From positions 62,001 to 126,000 of the forward strand of contig NZ_JABBNB010000004.1 of assembly GCF_012933505.1 (NCBI RefSeq): 64,000 nt of DNA, read 5' to 3'. Both the position numbers and the translations under genes were made by a program. The notes beneath the pieces were generated by a model that was not told where the DNA came from, searched no databases, and saw only the letters and a program-made list of their open reading frames with translations. This DNA comes from Gordonia asplenii. GTDB lineage: Bacteria; Actinomycetota; Actinomycetes; Mycobacteriales; Mycobacteriaceae. How positions within the stretch are numbered: position 1 is the stretch's first letter; every line of letters begins with the position of its first letter. Shown piece by piece: positions 36,711-45,685 of the stretch.

Positions 36711-37011
36711 GTCGTTTGCGGCGTCGAACATCGTGCGACGACGCCGGGAGAGCCGAAATTGACAGGAATTCGGCAGGAAAGTCCAAGGTGACCCCGAATC
36801 GGCCAGGAGGCTGGCAGGTACCTGCAATAAGTAACGTTTCCACTTGTCAGTGGGTGCACAGTGAGTTTCCAGATAGGGTGGCTAAGGTATTTTCTGGCGC
36901 TACGGTCGAGGTCATAGCCGAAATTTAGGTCTACCGTTGCGGGTGTTCGTCACGATTCGATGACGATCGCCGAACTCGCGGTCATCACCGCGGGAACGTT
37001 AGGAGATCGCA
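36711..37011 (+). other. 300-bp gap before the ABC exporter leader
   Basis: No convincing gene. It contains a perfect 12-bp palindrome GCAGGTACCTGC at 36814-36825, a possible operator, and lower-GC stretches near 36828-36930 suitable for a promoter. Confidence 0.4.
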
Positions 37012-37137
37012 ATGCCTTATGGTCCTCGTCTTCCGCGCCTGGAGCCCTTCGGTCGTCGCAGGCACCGAGACTGCCGGCATGACGGCTGGCGACGCCGTCG
37101 CCCACGCACCGGCCTGCTCCCGCTGCCGCCGCTGTGA
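37012..37137 (+). CDS. Candidate 41-residue leader peptide upstream of the ABC exporter
   Basis: ATG 37012 has an excellent AGGAG site 6 bp upstream. The peptide has about 15 Arg, including GRRRHRDCRHDGWRRRRPR, and ends LLPLPPL before TGA. The exporter's GTG start is 38 bp further on. Arg clusters and a terminal Pro-Pro run can stall ribosomes, so a translation-attenuation role is possible. No homolog is known to me, so it may be an accidental frame. Confidence 0.4.
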   Translation: MPYGPRLPRLEPFGRRRHRDCRHDGWRRRRPRTGLLPLPPL

Positions 37138-37175
37138 GGGGTGGTCGCGCAATCTGAGTACTAGAAGGAGAGTCT

Positions 37176-38948
37176 GTGGCCCCGCATGTAGACGCGTTCG
37201 GAGTCACCGACGCATCCTCGTTCGATGCACAACCTGACGACCTGATCGACGCCGATGCGCCGCACGCGGAATCGGTGGGGCAGCGCACGCTGACCGTTCT
37301 TTCCGCGATGCGGCGATTCGCGCCGTACATGTCGGGACTGTGGAGCAGACTCGCACTCGCGGTGAGCCTGCAGTTCCTTGACGTGCTGGCCAGTGTCGCG
37401 GTGGTCTACCTGTTCGCACACATCGTCGACGACGTCCTCGCCACCGGCGACCTGCATGCCCTCGTCTCGCCGATGCTGTGGTGGATCGCGGTGACCCTCG
37501 CCGGCGCGGTCGCGTCGTATTTCGGAAATCTGCTCGCCGAGATCGTGACCGAGCGGATGTTGCTGCGCCTGCGCACCGACCTCTACGCGCACACACAGCG
37601 CATGGCGCCACATACGCGGCGGCAATTCCAGACCGGCGATCTGATCGCCCGGCACAGCAGCGACGTCGACGAGACCGAGCAATTGGTGTCCTCGGGGGTG
37701 GTGTCCGGTGTAATCGCGGTGGCGTCGGTGATCGCGTATGCCGTTGCGGCAGTATGGGTTCGGTGGGATCTGGCGCTGATCGCGTTCGTCCTCGCGCCGC
37801 TGCTGTGGCTGGTGGCCCGACGTTTCGGCGCAATTCTCAAGCGCGCCTCGCGAACTGAGCGCGCGGCCAACGGCGAGATCTCCGCGCTCATCGCCGAGGG
37901 CCTCGACAACGGCCATGCCATCGCCGCCGACAATCAATCGGCCGCGGATCAGGCGCGCGTCCGGAGCCAGAGTCATCGCTGGATGCGTGCCCGGATCTCC
38001 GAAACCAAGGCGGGCGAGGCGTTCCAGCAGTCCGTGGTCGTCGTCGAATTGCTGTGCATGCTGGGCGTTTTGGCGCTCGGCGCGTGGCAGATCTCCGAAG
38101 GCCGCACCACCATCGGCGGCCTCATCGCGCTGACCGGTTACCTCGGGTATCTGTACCCGCAGATTCAGGCGCTCGGCGGTCTCGCCGTAGCGGTGACGTC
38201 GGCGACGGCGAGCGCCGAACGTGTCGCCGAACTGCTCGACGCGCCGGTCGGTCTGTCCGACGACGCGGACGGCGGTGAGGGACATACGGTTTCTCGCGAA
38301 GGCGGCGCCCGGATCGATTTCCGCAGCGTCGACTTCACCTATCCCGGCGCGGAAACTCCCGTGCTGAAAGACTTTTCGCTCACCGTGCAGCCAGGCGAGT
38401 GCATCGCGCTCACCGGCTCGAGCGGCGCGGGAAAGACCACGTTGACGCACCTGCTGCTGCGGTTCTACGACCCCGACGCCGGCACCGTCGAAATCGACGG
38501 CGCGGACCTGCGTGCGCAGCGCCTGACCGACGCGCGTGCCGGAACTACCCTGCTTCCGCAGCGCATCGCGATCTTCCACGGCTCCATCGCAGACAACATC
38601 GCCTTCGGCCGCCCCGACGCCGACCGGGACGCCGTCATCGCAGCGGCGCGCGCGGCCGACGCCGACGGCTTCATCGCCGACCTGCCTGACGGCTACGACA
38701 CCCAGTTGCGTGATTCCGGCGCGAATCTGTCCGGCGGGCAACGCCAACGTATCGCGTTGGCTCGTGCGTTCCTGCGTGACACACCGGTCCTGGTACTCGA
38801 CGAGCCGACGACGGGCCTGGACCGGGCCACCGCGGACCGCATCCTCGGACCCCTGCGCAAGCTCGCATCGGGCCGTACAACGATCATCATCACCCACGAC
38901 CCCTTCGTTGCGGCGATGGCGGACCGGACCGTCGTGTTGGGGAACTGA
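37176..38948 (+). CDS. ABC exporter, fused membrane and ATPase domains
   Basis: 590 residues (half-transporter; works as dimer). Six membrane segments lie in residues 45-310. The ATPase domain has Walker A GSSGAGKTT, signature LSGGQRQR, Walker B VLVLDEPTTGLD and His switch ITHDPF. GTG 37176 has a GGAG site. The type exports lipids, peptides or drugs, and the substrate is not evident. It sits between the porins and mscL. Confidence 0.93.
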   Translation: MAPHVDAFGVTDASSFDAQPDDLIDADAPHAESVGQRTLTVLSAMRRFAPYMSGLWSRLALAVSLQFLDVLASVAVVYLFAHIVDDVLATGDLHALVSPMLWWIAVTLAGAVASYFGNLLAEIVTERMLLRLRTDLYAHTQRMAPHTRRQFQTGDLIARHSSDVDETEQLVSSGVVSGVIAVASVIAYAVAAVWVRWDLALIAFVLAPLLWLVARRFGAILKRASRTERAANGEISALIAEGLDNGHAIAADNQSAADQARVRSQSHRWMRARISETKAGEAFQQSVVVVELLCMLGVLALGAWQISEGRTTIGGLIALTGYLGYLYPQIQALGGLAVAVTSATASAERVAELLDAPVGLSDDADGGEGHTVSREGGARIDFRSVDFTYPGAETPVLKDFSLTVQPGECIALTGSSGAGKTTLTHLLLRFYDPDAGTVEIDGADLRAQRLTDARAGTTLLPQRIAIFHGSIADNIAFGRPDADRDAVIAAARAADADGFIADLPDGYDTQLRDSGANLSGGQRQRIALARAFLRDTPVLVLDEPTTGLDRATADRILGPLRKLASGRTTIIITHDPFVAAMADRTVVLGN

Positions 38949-38960
38949 GGCCCTTCTGAC

Positions 38961-39002
38961 GCGAAAAGCCGCTCCCGGCGAATGCGGGGAGCGGCTTTTC
39001 GC
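38961..39002. terminator. Bidirectional terminator between ABC exporter and mscL
   Basis: A perfect 16-bp inverted repeat (GCGAAAAGCCGCTCCC and complement) with a 10-base loop lies between convergent genes. A4/T4 runs sit inside the outer stem on both sides. Confidence 0.92.
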
Positions 39003-39007
39003 AGTTG

Positions 39008-39961
39008 CTAGCGGGAGTGGCGGCCCGGTGCATCCGGGTCGCCCGGCTGCGCCGGGAATCCGCCGGACGGCGGGAAATTCGGCGGTGCGTTGTTGCCCTG
39101 CCCCTGTGGTGGGTAATTGCCCTGCGGCGGCGGGTAGTTGCCCTGACCGGGACCGGGAGCCGGACTCGGCGGCGAATAGCCCCCGCCGGGTGGCGCCGCG
39201 GGCGGCGGGCCCTGCGGTTGGGAGGGCTGGACCGAGGGACCCGACTGGAAACGCTCGGTCGGCAACGGGATGGCGCCCGACGGCGGGCCGCCGAAATCGC
39301 GCGACGGCTGCACGGACGGACCGTCGGGCCGCGGTGCGTAGGCCGGTGGGCCACCCGCCTGGAACGGGCCGGACTGCGGCGGGCCGACGGGCGGTATCGG
39401 TCCCGACTGCGGCGGCGGCCCCACGGGGCCGCGACCCAATGGGCTGGGATTCGCCGGACTGGGATTCGCCGGGCCGCTGCCGAAGTCTGGGCCCCTCTCG
39501 AATACCGAGGTGGCGACCGGCGGTGTCAGCACCTCGCCCGCTGCCCGGGCCGCCACATCTGCGTCGACGCCTCCGGCGGACTTCGGGTCGAGAATGTTGC
39601 GGATCTCCGTGAGAAGTACGACTTCTTTCGCCACCGCCGAGTCCGTGTCGAAACCAGCGAGTGCGGCAAGCTTGTTGTAGGGCAGCACGATGATGAAGTA
39701 GACGACGGCGGCGACGATCAAGAAGTTGAGTGCCGCGGTGATCACCGCGCCGATGTTGACGAACGTGTTCGCGTTGTCGGTGATCTTGAAGCCCAGGCCC
39801 TCGGCCTTATCGGTGCCGATCGGGATGGCATTGATCAGCGGCTGAATGACCTTTTCGGTGAAGGCGGTGACGATGGCGGTGAAAGCCGCGCCGATGATGA
39901 CCGCGGTGGCCAACTCAACGACATTGCCCTTGAGTATGAATTCCTTGAATCCCTTGAGCAC
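39008..39961 (-). CDS. mscL: Large-conductance mechanosensitive channel with long Pro-rich tail
   Basis: Osmotic release valve of the inner membrane. The first 135 residues are a complete MscL: FKEFILKGNVVELATAVIIGAAFTAIV, the periplasmic loop, and a second segment NFLIVAAVVYFIIVLPY, followed by a LLTEIRNIL cytosolic helix. About 180 residues rich in Pro, Gly and Gln then follow, giving 317 in all, against about 135-150 in most bacteria. GTG 39961 is chosen because it begins LKGFKEF; upstream ATG would add 21 unrelated residues. Confidence 0.9.
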   Translation of the reverse strand: MLKGFKEFILKGNVVELATAVIIGAAFTAIVTAFTEKVIQPLINAIPIGTDKAEGLGFKITDNANTFVNIGAVITAALNFLIVAAVVYFIIVLPYNKLAALAGFDTDSAVAKEVVLLTEIRNILDPKSAGGVDADVAARAAGEVLTPPVATSVFERGPDFGSGPANPSPANPSPLGRGPVGPPPQSGPIPPVGPPQSGPFQAGGPPAYAPRPDGPSVQPSRDFGGPPSGAIPLPTERFQSGPSVQPSQPQGPPPAAPPGGGYSPPSPAPGPGQGNYPPPQGNYPPQGQGNNAPPNFPPSGGFPAQPGDPDAPGRHSR

Positions 39962-40124
39962 GTTGTGCGGTCCTCTCGTGTAGTTTCCGCTTCGTTTGCA
40001 GTGATCGGGTCGCTCCCGGTTCATCCCTTCGCGAGGCTAAACCTGAAGTTGATAGTAAACCAATGAGATGGCGGTTCATCGGATGTGATGCACATTCGAC
40101 ACCTCTGACTCAATTGCCGGTTAG

Positions 40125-40784
40125 TCAATGCAGGACGACGGTCAATGCCGATTTGAGCCCGGCGGTGGCCACCCGCTGAGCCTCCGAACTGCGCATCGCC
40201 AGCAGAATCGGGCGTGCCGATGCGTTGGTCGCGGCGATGCCGCCGGCGCGCCGACCCGCACCGAGCGCGACAACGGCGTTGCGCGCCAACACTTCTGACG
40301 TCTCGCTGAGCACGTCTACGACATCGCCCTCACGCAGCAGGTCGGCGACGGCGTCGTCGGACAGTCGTACCGGAACCAGCCGCGAGTCCCGTTCTCCGCG
40401 CAGGGCCGACGGCAACCGGGAGGACAGCAGGCGCAGGTCGGTCACTATTTCGCCCGGTCGCATCGCGGCGGTCACGGTGCGTCCGACACCGTCGGCGGAC
40501 AGTCGCAGCGCGCCGTCGGGCAGGGCGGTGCCGGGGACGCGAACGATGGCGAGGTCGGTGCCGGTCAGTGTCTGCCCAGGCGTGAGATCGTGTGCCGCGA
40601 CGACGACCGACTGTTCCTGCGTCGCGCGATGGTCGGAGACGGTGAACGCCGCGGCCGCGATGATCAGGGCGATGGCAGCGGTGCGTCGGATGATCACCGC
40701 CCGTATCCAGCCAGGCCGTAGCCACGAGGACAGGCGGTCGCCCCACCGGGGCGAGAGCCGATTGGCCAGGGCGTCGAATCGCAT
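40125..40784 (-). CDS. SAF-domain protein (CpaB/RcpC-like)
   Basis: 219 residues. One membrane segment near residue 30, IRRTAAIALIIAAAAFTVS, is followed by an SAF domain with AAHDLTPGQTLTGTDLAIV and a second half ending VVDVLSETSEVLARNAVV. SAF proteins of this kind help assemble Flp/Tad pili or bind sugars; no other pilus genes are in view. The equivalent mycobacterial neighbourhood also has an SAF gene before Rv0991c. Confidence 0.82.
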   Translation of the reverse strand: MRFDALANRLSPRWGDRLSSWLRPGWIRAVIIRRTAAIALIIAAAAFTVSDHRATQEQSVVVAAHDLTPGQTLTGTDLAIVRVPGTALPDGALRLSADGVGRTVTAAMRPGEIVTDLRLLSSRLPSALRGERDSRLVPVRLSDDAVADLLREGDVVDVLSETSEVLARNAVVALGAGRRAGGIAATNASARPILLAMRSSEAQRVATAGLKSALTVVLH

Positions 40785-40995
40785 GAGCGCAACGTAACGC
40801 GTCGCGCACCGTCCGAGAGGGCGCTGCGGCTGGTTGTCCACATGACTGGGCGTGCGATGGAGACTGTGGATAACCGCGTTTTCCGACGTCGACGCCGAGT
40901 GCAGATGTTGAGCTGATCATGTCTCAAATATGCTGGTCAGCTGATGTTTCGGGATGGATCGGCGGCGTCGTGCGGGCCTACGTTCCTGGTCTCGA

Positions 40996-41022
40996 TTAGC
41001 ACTCGGAATGTTCGAGTGCCAC
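40996..41022 (+). promoter_or_regulatory. CIRCE element (HrcA operator) upstream of ruc
   Basis: TTAGCACTC, nine bases, then GAGTGCCAC. This matches the CIRCE consensus TTAGCACTC-N9-GAGTGCTAA at 16 of 18 arm positions. A -10-like TAGACT follows at about 41029. The downstream gene in M. tuberculosis (Rv0991c) belongs to the HrcA heat-shock regulon. Confidence 0.88.
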
Positions 41023-41070
41023 TTTCGGTTAGACTAAGGGACGCAAACATTGATTCTGGCGGAGGTTCCG

Positions 41071-41382
41071 GTGCCCACTTACTCGTATGCCTGTACGGAG
41101 TGCGACAACAAGTTCGACATCGTCCAGTCGTTCTCCGACGACTCGTTGACGGTGTGCCCCGAGTGTTCGGGCAAGCTGCGCAAGCTGTTCAGCCAGGTCG
41201 GGATCGTCTTCAAGGGCAGCGGTTTCTACCGCACCGACAACCGGTCGTCCGGCTCGAAGGCCGGCTCGTCGGCATCGTCGACCACGTCCGCCTCGTCGAG
41301 CGACTCCTCGTCGAGTTCGTCGTCGAGCAGCTCGGATTCCTCGTCGACCAGTTCGACGTCGACCGCTGCGGCCGCGTCCTAG
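41071..41382 (+). CDS. ruc: FmdB-family zinc-ribbon chaperone Ruc (Rv0991c)
   Basis: 103 residues from GTG 41071 with a GGAGG site. The N-terminal zinc ribbon has CTEC and CPEC pairs after MPTYSYA. The C-terminal 45 residues are almost only Ser with Thr and Asp. In M. tuberculosis Ruc is a redox-switched chaperone: oxidation of the cysteines releases zinc and activates it against unfolded proteins. The CIRCE element upstream fits heat-shock control. It is convergent with the 5-FCL gene. Confidence 0.88.
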   Translation: MPTYSYACTECDNKFDIVQSFSDDSLTVCPECSGKLRKLFSQVGIVFKGSGFYRTDNRSSGSKAGSSASSTTSASSSDSSSSSSSSSSDSSSTSSTSTAAAAS

Positions 41383-41388
41383 GTCACT

Positions 41389-41973
41389 TCACTCCAACTC
41401 CACAAACCCTCGCCCGGGCGTCAACGCCCAGCCGACGCGGACGTCCGTCGGCTCCCGCGGCAATTCGTCGACCAGCTCGTCGTCGTAGACCACGGCGACG
41501 AATTCGGCACGCACTCCGGTGAGGCTGCGGTCGTAGTAACCCGCTCCGCGGCCCAGGCGGGTACCGCGCCGGTCGACGCCGAGCGCGGGCACGAAGACCA
41601 CGTCGACGGCGTCCAGGGCGTCGGGGCCCAACAAGGTGCCGGTCGGCTCCAGTAGCCCGAATCTCCTTGTCTCCAAAGAACTTTCGCCACTATATCGGGC
41701 CCAGTCGAGTGGCGCGGGAGCGCCGTCGGGGACGACCGGGAGAAGTACTCGGACGTCGCGGTCGGACAGTGCGTCGAGAAAGCTCAACGATCCGGGCTCG
41801 GTTCCGATCGGTATGTAGGCGGCGACGGTGACGTCGTATTCGAGTCGAAACGGCGCCGAATAGATCCACTCGGAGAGGTCGGCCGCGGCCTGTTCGCGCT
41901 CATACATCGACATCGCCGCACGGCGCGCCGAAAACTCCGCCCGACGCTGTGTCTTCGCTGCGTTCCCAGTCAC
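41389..41973 (-). CDS. 5-formyltetrahydrofolate cyclo-ligase family protein
   Basis: ATP-dependent conversion of 5-formyl-THF to methenyl-THF. GTG 41973 gives 194 residues, normal for the family. The signature GRGAGYYDRSL and preceding PALGVDRRGTRLG are clear, and PIGTEPGSL binds substrate. M. tuberculosis Rv0992c holds the same place between Rv0991c and galU, on the opposite strand to galU. Confidence 0.92.
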   Translation of the reverse strand: MTGNAAKTQRRAEFSARRAAMSMYEREQAAADLSEWIYSAPFRLEYDVTVAAYIPIGTEPGSLSFLDALSDRDVRVLLPVVPDGAPAPLDWARYSGESSLETRRFGLLEPTGTLLGPDALDAVDVVFVPALGVDRRGTRLGRGAGYYDRSLTGVRAEFVAVVYDDELVDELPREPTDVRVGWALTPGRGFVELE

Positions 41974-42025
41974 TTCGCACCCACTCACCCGAGGTCGGCC
42001 AGCCGTCGGCATTAGGCTGACGGCT

Positions 42026-42958
42026 ATGGCAAGCACCGAGAGTACCGACCTGGACGACGAACGGCCCAGCGCACCGTCGATTCCCCGGACCGCCGTCGTC
42101 CCCGCAGCAGGCCTGGGCACCCGATTCCTTCCCGCGACGAAGACGGTCCCGAAAGAGCTGCTTCCGGTGGTCGACACACCGGGCATCGAACTGGTCGCCG
42201 AGGAAGCGAAGTCCGCGGGCGCCGAGCGCCTGCTGATCATCACCTCGCCCGGCAAGGACGGCGTGGTCGCCCACTTCGTCGAAGACCTCGTCCTGGAGAG
42301 CACCCTCGCCAAGCGCGGGAAGCAGGCGATGCTGGCGAAGGTGCGTAACGCGCCGTCGCTGCTCGAGGTGGCCTCGGTGGTGCAGGAGAAGCCCCTGGGG
42401 CTGGGCCACGCGGTCGGCTGCGTCGAGCAGTACCTGAGCGACGACGAGGACGCCATCGCGGTGCTCCTGCCCGACGACCTCGTCCTGCCCGGCGGCGTAC
42501 TCGAGGTGATGGCGCGCACGCGTCAACGGCGCGGCGGATCGGTCCTGTGCGCCATCGAGGTCCCCGACGACCAGATCAGTGCCTACGGCGTCTTCGACGT
42601 CGAGCCGCTCCCGGATGCCAAGAACCCCAATGTGATGCGGCTGCGCGGCATGGTCGAGAAACCGAAACGTGAAGACGCGCCGTCGAACTTCGCCGCCGCC
42701 GGGCGATACATCCTGGATCGTAAGATCTTCGACGCGCTGCGTCGCATCACGCCCGGCGCAGGCGGCGAACTGCAGCTGACCGACGCCATCGCGCTGCTCA
42801 TCGACGAGGGCGAGCCCGTGCACGTCGTCGTGCATCGCGGCACCCGCCACGACCTCGGCAACCCCGGCGGATATCTCAAGGCCGCAGTCGATTTCGCACT
42901 CGACCGCGACGATTACGGACCCGAACTGAGAGAATGGCTGGTCGAACGCCTCAAGTAG
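42026..42958 (+). CDS. galU: UTP-glucose-1-phosphate uridylyltransferase
   Basis: Makes UDP-glucose for glycolipids, trehalose and galactan precursors. 310 residues; nucleotide-binding AAGLGTRFLPATKTVPKELLPV near residue 32, then PLGLGHAVGC and VEKPKRE. It is divergent from the 5-FCL gene with 52 bp between and lies 105 bp before moeA. Order matches M. tuberculosis Rv0993-Rv0994. Confidence 0.96.
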   Translation: MASTESTDLDDERPSAPSIPRTAVVPAAGLGTRFLPATKTVPKELLPVVDTPGIELVAEEAKSAGAERLLIITSPGKDGVVAHFVEDLVLESTLAKRGKQAMLAKVRNAPSLLEVASVVQEKPLGLGHAVGCVEQYLSDDEDAIAVLLPDDLVLPGGVLEVMARTRQRRGGSVLCAIEVPDDQISAYGVFDVEPLPDAKNPNVMRLRGMVEKPKREDAPSNFAAAGRYILDRKIFDALRRITPGAGGELQLTDAIALLIDEGEPVHVVVHRGTRHDLGNPGGYLKAAVDFALDRDDYGPELREWLVERLK

Positions 42959-43063
42959 CGCTTGAAGCGGCTCACGCCCGCGTGCCTCCCCGACTCACGT
43001 CCTCGTCACGTATAACGTTTCAGGCTGAACAAGTCTGACCCGGGACTGCAGCGAGGAGGCGAA

Positions 43064-44368
43064 ATGCGTTCTGTCGAGGACCACTTGGCGTTGATCACGT
43101 CCGCCGCGGTGATGCCCCGACCGGTGAAAGTCGCCATCTCCGAAGCGCAGGGCCTGCTGTGCGCCGAGGAAGTGGTGACGCAACGTCCGCTGCCCGGATT
43201 CGATCAGGCCGCCGTCGACGGTTATGCAGTCCGGGCCGTCGACGTCATCGCCGCGGGTGAGAAAGCACCCGACGATCTCAATGACCTCGACGTCGGGGAT
43301 GCCGACGTCGACGTCGACGCCGCGGGTGAACCGATGATGGTGAAGCTGCCCGTCGTCGGCGAGGTGGAACCCGGATCACGCACCCCGACGCGGCTTCAGC
43401 CGCGTCAGGCCGTCCGTGTCGAAACAGGTGCGCCGTTGCCCACTCTCGCCGACGCCGTCGTGCCGCTGCGCTGGACCGACGGCGGCGTCCAGACGGTCCG
43501 CGTGGGCCAGGCGGTCGACTCGGGTTCCTATGTGCGACGCATCGGCGACGACGTCCAGCCCGGTGACGTCGCGGTACGCGAAGGCATGATCATCGGGCCC
43601 GCGCAGGTCGGGCTGCTCGCCGCTGTCGGGCAGGCGCGGGTGCTGGTGCATCCGCGTCCGCGGCTGTCGGTGATCGCGATCGGCAACGAGCTCGTCGACG
43701 TCGACCGCGTTCCCGGCCCCGGCCAGGTCTACGACGTCAACAGTTACGCGCTCGCCGCGGCCGGCCGCGACGCCGGCGCCGACGTCAACCGCGTCGGCAT
43801 CGCCGAACGTGAGCTGTCCCGACTGCGCGAGGTGGTCGAAGCGCAGATGATCCGCTCCGAGATCGTCGTGCTGTGCGGCGCCGTCGGCGGAGCCGCGTCG
43901 CGCGCTGTCGCCGACGCGCTGACCGAACTCGGCGAACTCGAAATCGTCCGTGTGGCAATGCATCCCGGCTCCGTGCAGGGCTTCGGGCGGCTGGGCCGCG
44001 ACGACGTTCCCACCTTCCTGCTGCCCGCCAACCCGGTCAGCGCACTGGTCAGTTTCGAGGTGATGGTCCGGCCGCTGATCCGCCTGACCCTCGGCAAACG
44101 GCAGCCGATGCGTCGAATGATCAAGGCGCGCACCATCGGCCCCATCGTCTCCGTCGAAGGTCGCACCGGGTACCTGCGCGGACAGTTGATGCGTGACGAA
44201 CGCACCGGCGAATACCTCGTGCAGGTCATCGGGGCGTCACCGACCGGAACATCGCACCTGCTCGCCGAGCTAGCCGAAGCCAACTGCCTCATCGTCGTGA
44301 AACCCGACGTCGAGGAACTGCGCACCGGCGACGAAGTAGACGTGATGTTCCTCGCGCAGCGCGGATAA
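43064..44368 (+). CDS. moeA: MoeA-family protein, Glp (gephyrin-like) ortholog by synteny
   Basis: 434 residues with all MoeA domains: PLPGFDQAAVDGYAVR, VETGAPLPTLADAVVPLRW, the MPT-binding domain with IAIGNELVD and GAVGGAASRAV, and a C-terminal domain. In molybdenum enzymes MoeA inserts Mo. The corynebacterial ortholog, Glp, was shown to bind FtsZ and the membrane receptor GlpR in cell division. The usual GGxSxG reads GAVGGAASRA, suggesting loss of the catalytic site and fitting a Glp role. glpR lies at 49485. Confidence 0.9.
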   Translation: MRSVEDHLALITSAAVMPRPVKVAISEAQGLLCAEEVVTQRPLPGFDQAAVDGYAVRAVDVIAAGEKAPDDLNDLDVGDADVDVDAAGEPMMVKLPVVGEVEPGSRTPTRLQPRQAVRVETGAPLPTLADAVVPLRWTDGGVQTVRVGQAVDSGSYVRRIGDDVQPGDVAVREGMIIGPAQVGLLAAVGQARVLVHPRPRLSVIAIGNELVDVDRVPGPGQVYDVNSYALAAAGRDAGADVNRVGIAERELSRLREVVEAQMIRSEIVVLCGAVGGAASRAVADALTELGELEIVRVAMHPGSVQGFGRLGRDDVPTFLLPANPVSALVSFEVMVRPLIRLTLGKRQPMRRMIKARTIGPIVSVEGRTGYLRGQLMRDERTGEYLVQVIGASPTGTSHLLAELAEANCLIVVKPDVEELRTGDEVDVMFLAQRG

Positions 44369-44449
44369 CTCGGACGCGCTCGCGGCGGTCCGTCGGGCTG
44401 TGGCGTCCCCTGCTCTGCGTGTGCCGAAGCGGGGGTCCCCGCTCCCCGA

Positions 44450-44713
44450 GTGCCGAAGCGCGGGGCTGTGCGGTGCTTCACCCCGCTCCCCGAGTGCCGA
44501 CGCGCGGGGCTGTGCGGTGCGTCACCCCGCTCCGCGTGTGCCGACGCGCGGGGCTGTGCGGTGCGTCACCCCGCTCCGCGTGTGCCGACGCGCGGGGCTG
44601 TGCGGTGCGTCACCCCGCTCCGCGTGTGCCGACGCGCGGGGCTGTGCAGTGCGTCACCCCGCTCCCCGAGTGCCGACGCGCGGGGCTGTGCGGTGCGTCA
44701 CCCCGCTCCCCGA
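44450..44713 (+). repeat. Six 44-bp tandem repeats
   Basis: Units begin with GTGCCGA at 44450, 44494, 44538, 44582, 44626 and 44670, with partial units at 44421 and 44714. Each can fold through GCGGGG/CCCCGC. Units differ at only a few positions. 44 is not a multiple of three, and there are no unique spacers, so this is neither a coding repeat nor CRISPR. It looks like a VNTR/MIRU-type locus. Confidence 0.92.
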
Positions 44714-44840
44714 GTGCCGAAGCGAGGAACGAGCTTCGGTGTAACGAGGGGTCGGCGAGACGAAGAACCCAACCCAACCAACCCGAACAGCCTGCATACG
44801 TGCCGGCTCTCACCGCGAGGCGTAGTCACCACCAGTCGAG

Positions 44841-45587
44841 TTCAGCTCACCGGCGTCTCGAAAATTCGGTCTGCACCTACTTCGACGCGCAAGGTTGCTC
44901 AGCAGGGTGTGGATGGCGGCCTTGATGAGGGAGGGGATGCGTCCGATCACCACAGCCGTGTCTGTGTTGAGCACGGGACTGTTCTGTAGGTATGCGACCG
45001 CATGGTGTTTGATCGCGTTGGGTTCGTCGTCTCGCCGACCCCTCGTTACACCGAAGCTCGTTCCTCGCTTCGGCACTCGGGGAGCGGTGTCTGTTCAGCT
45101 CACGGCGTCTCGAAAATTGGTCTGCACCTGCTCCGACGCGCAAGCTTGCCCAGAACGGTGTGAACGGCGGCCTCGATGAGGGAGGGGATGCGTCCGATCA
45201 CCACGACCGTGTCTGCGCTGAGCACGGGACTGTCCTGTAGGTATGCGCCCGCATGGTGTTTGGTCGCGCTGGGTTCGTCGTCTCGCCGACCCCTCGTTAC
45301 ACCGAAGCTCGTTCCTCGCTTCGGCACTCGGGGAGCGGTGTCTGTTCAGCTCACGGCGTCTCGACATTCGGTCTGCACTTACTTCGACGCGCAAGGTTGC
45401 TCAGCAGGGTGTGGATGGCGGCCTCGGTGAGCGAGGGGATGCGTCCGATCACCACGACCGTGTCTGCGCTGTGCACGGGACTGTGCTGTAGGTATGCGCC
45501 CGCATGGTGTTTGGTCGCGTTGGGTTCGTCGTCTGGCCGACCCCTCGTTACACCGAAGCTCGTTCCTCGCTTCGGCACTCGGGGAGT
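44841..45587 (+). repeat. Three about 250-bp tandem repeats
   Basis: Copies at 44841-45093, 45094-45344 and 45345-45587 begin TTCAGCTCAC and end in CTTCGGCACTCGGGGAG. The last about 65 bp of each unit are the reverse complement of 44701-44771, so the array can form a large hairpin with the end of the 44-bp array. Reading frames on either strand change mostly at amino-acid level between copies, so I do not call genes here. Confidence 0.88.
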
Positions 45588-45685
45588 GGGTGGTTGTGCG
45601 TTTGCGTCGTCGCTTACGCGCGGGCGAACTCGGGGCGGGTGGTTGTGCGTTTGCGTCGTCGCTTACGCGCGGGCGAACTCGGAGC
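45588..45685 (+). repeat. Two 49-bp tandem repeats
   Basis: Units at 45588-45636 and 45637-45685 start GGGTGGTTGTGCG and differ at one base; a decayed third start follows. CTGT/CTCT slippage tract lies at 45706-45724. The tract ends 90 bp before rimJ. Confidence 0.85.

Noticed and set aside
37161..38897. Minus-strand open frame of 578 codons
   Set aside because: Shadow of the ABC exporter, which has all its motifs on the plus strand.
44450..44713. CRISPR array
   Set aside because: The 44-bp units are contiguous with no unique spacers, and no cas genes are present.
44400..44989. Plus-strand frames encoding repeated RAGLCGASPRS
   Set aside because: A 44-bp period shifts frame at every unit, so all three frames stay open by composition. 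Not a designed protein repeat.
44810..45578. Three similar 75-88-codon frames on the minus strand beginning MPKRGTSFGVTRGR
   Set aside because: Differences between copies mostly change the amino acid, there are no ribosome sites, and the frames overlap the ends of repeat units. Non-coding repeat DNA is the simpler view.
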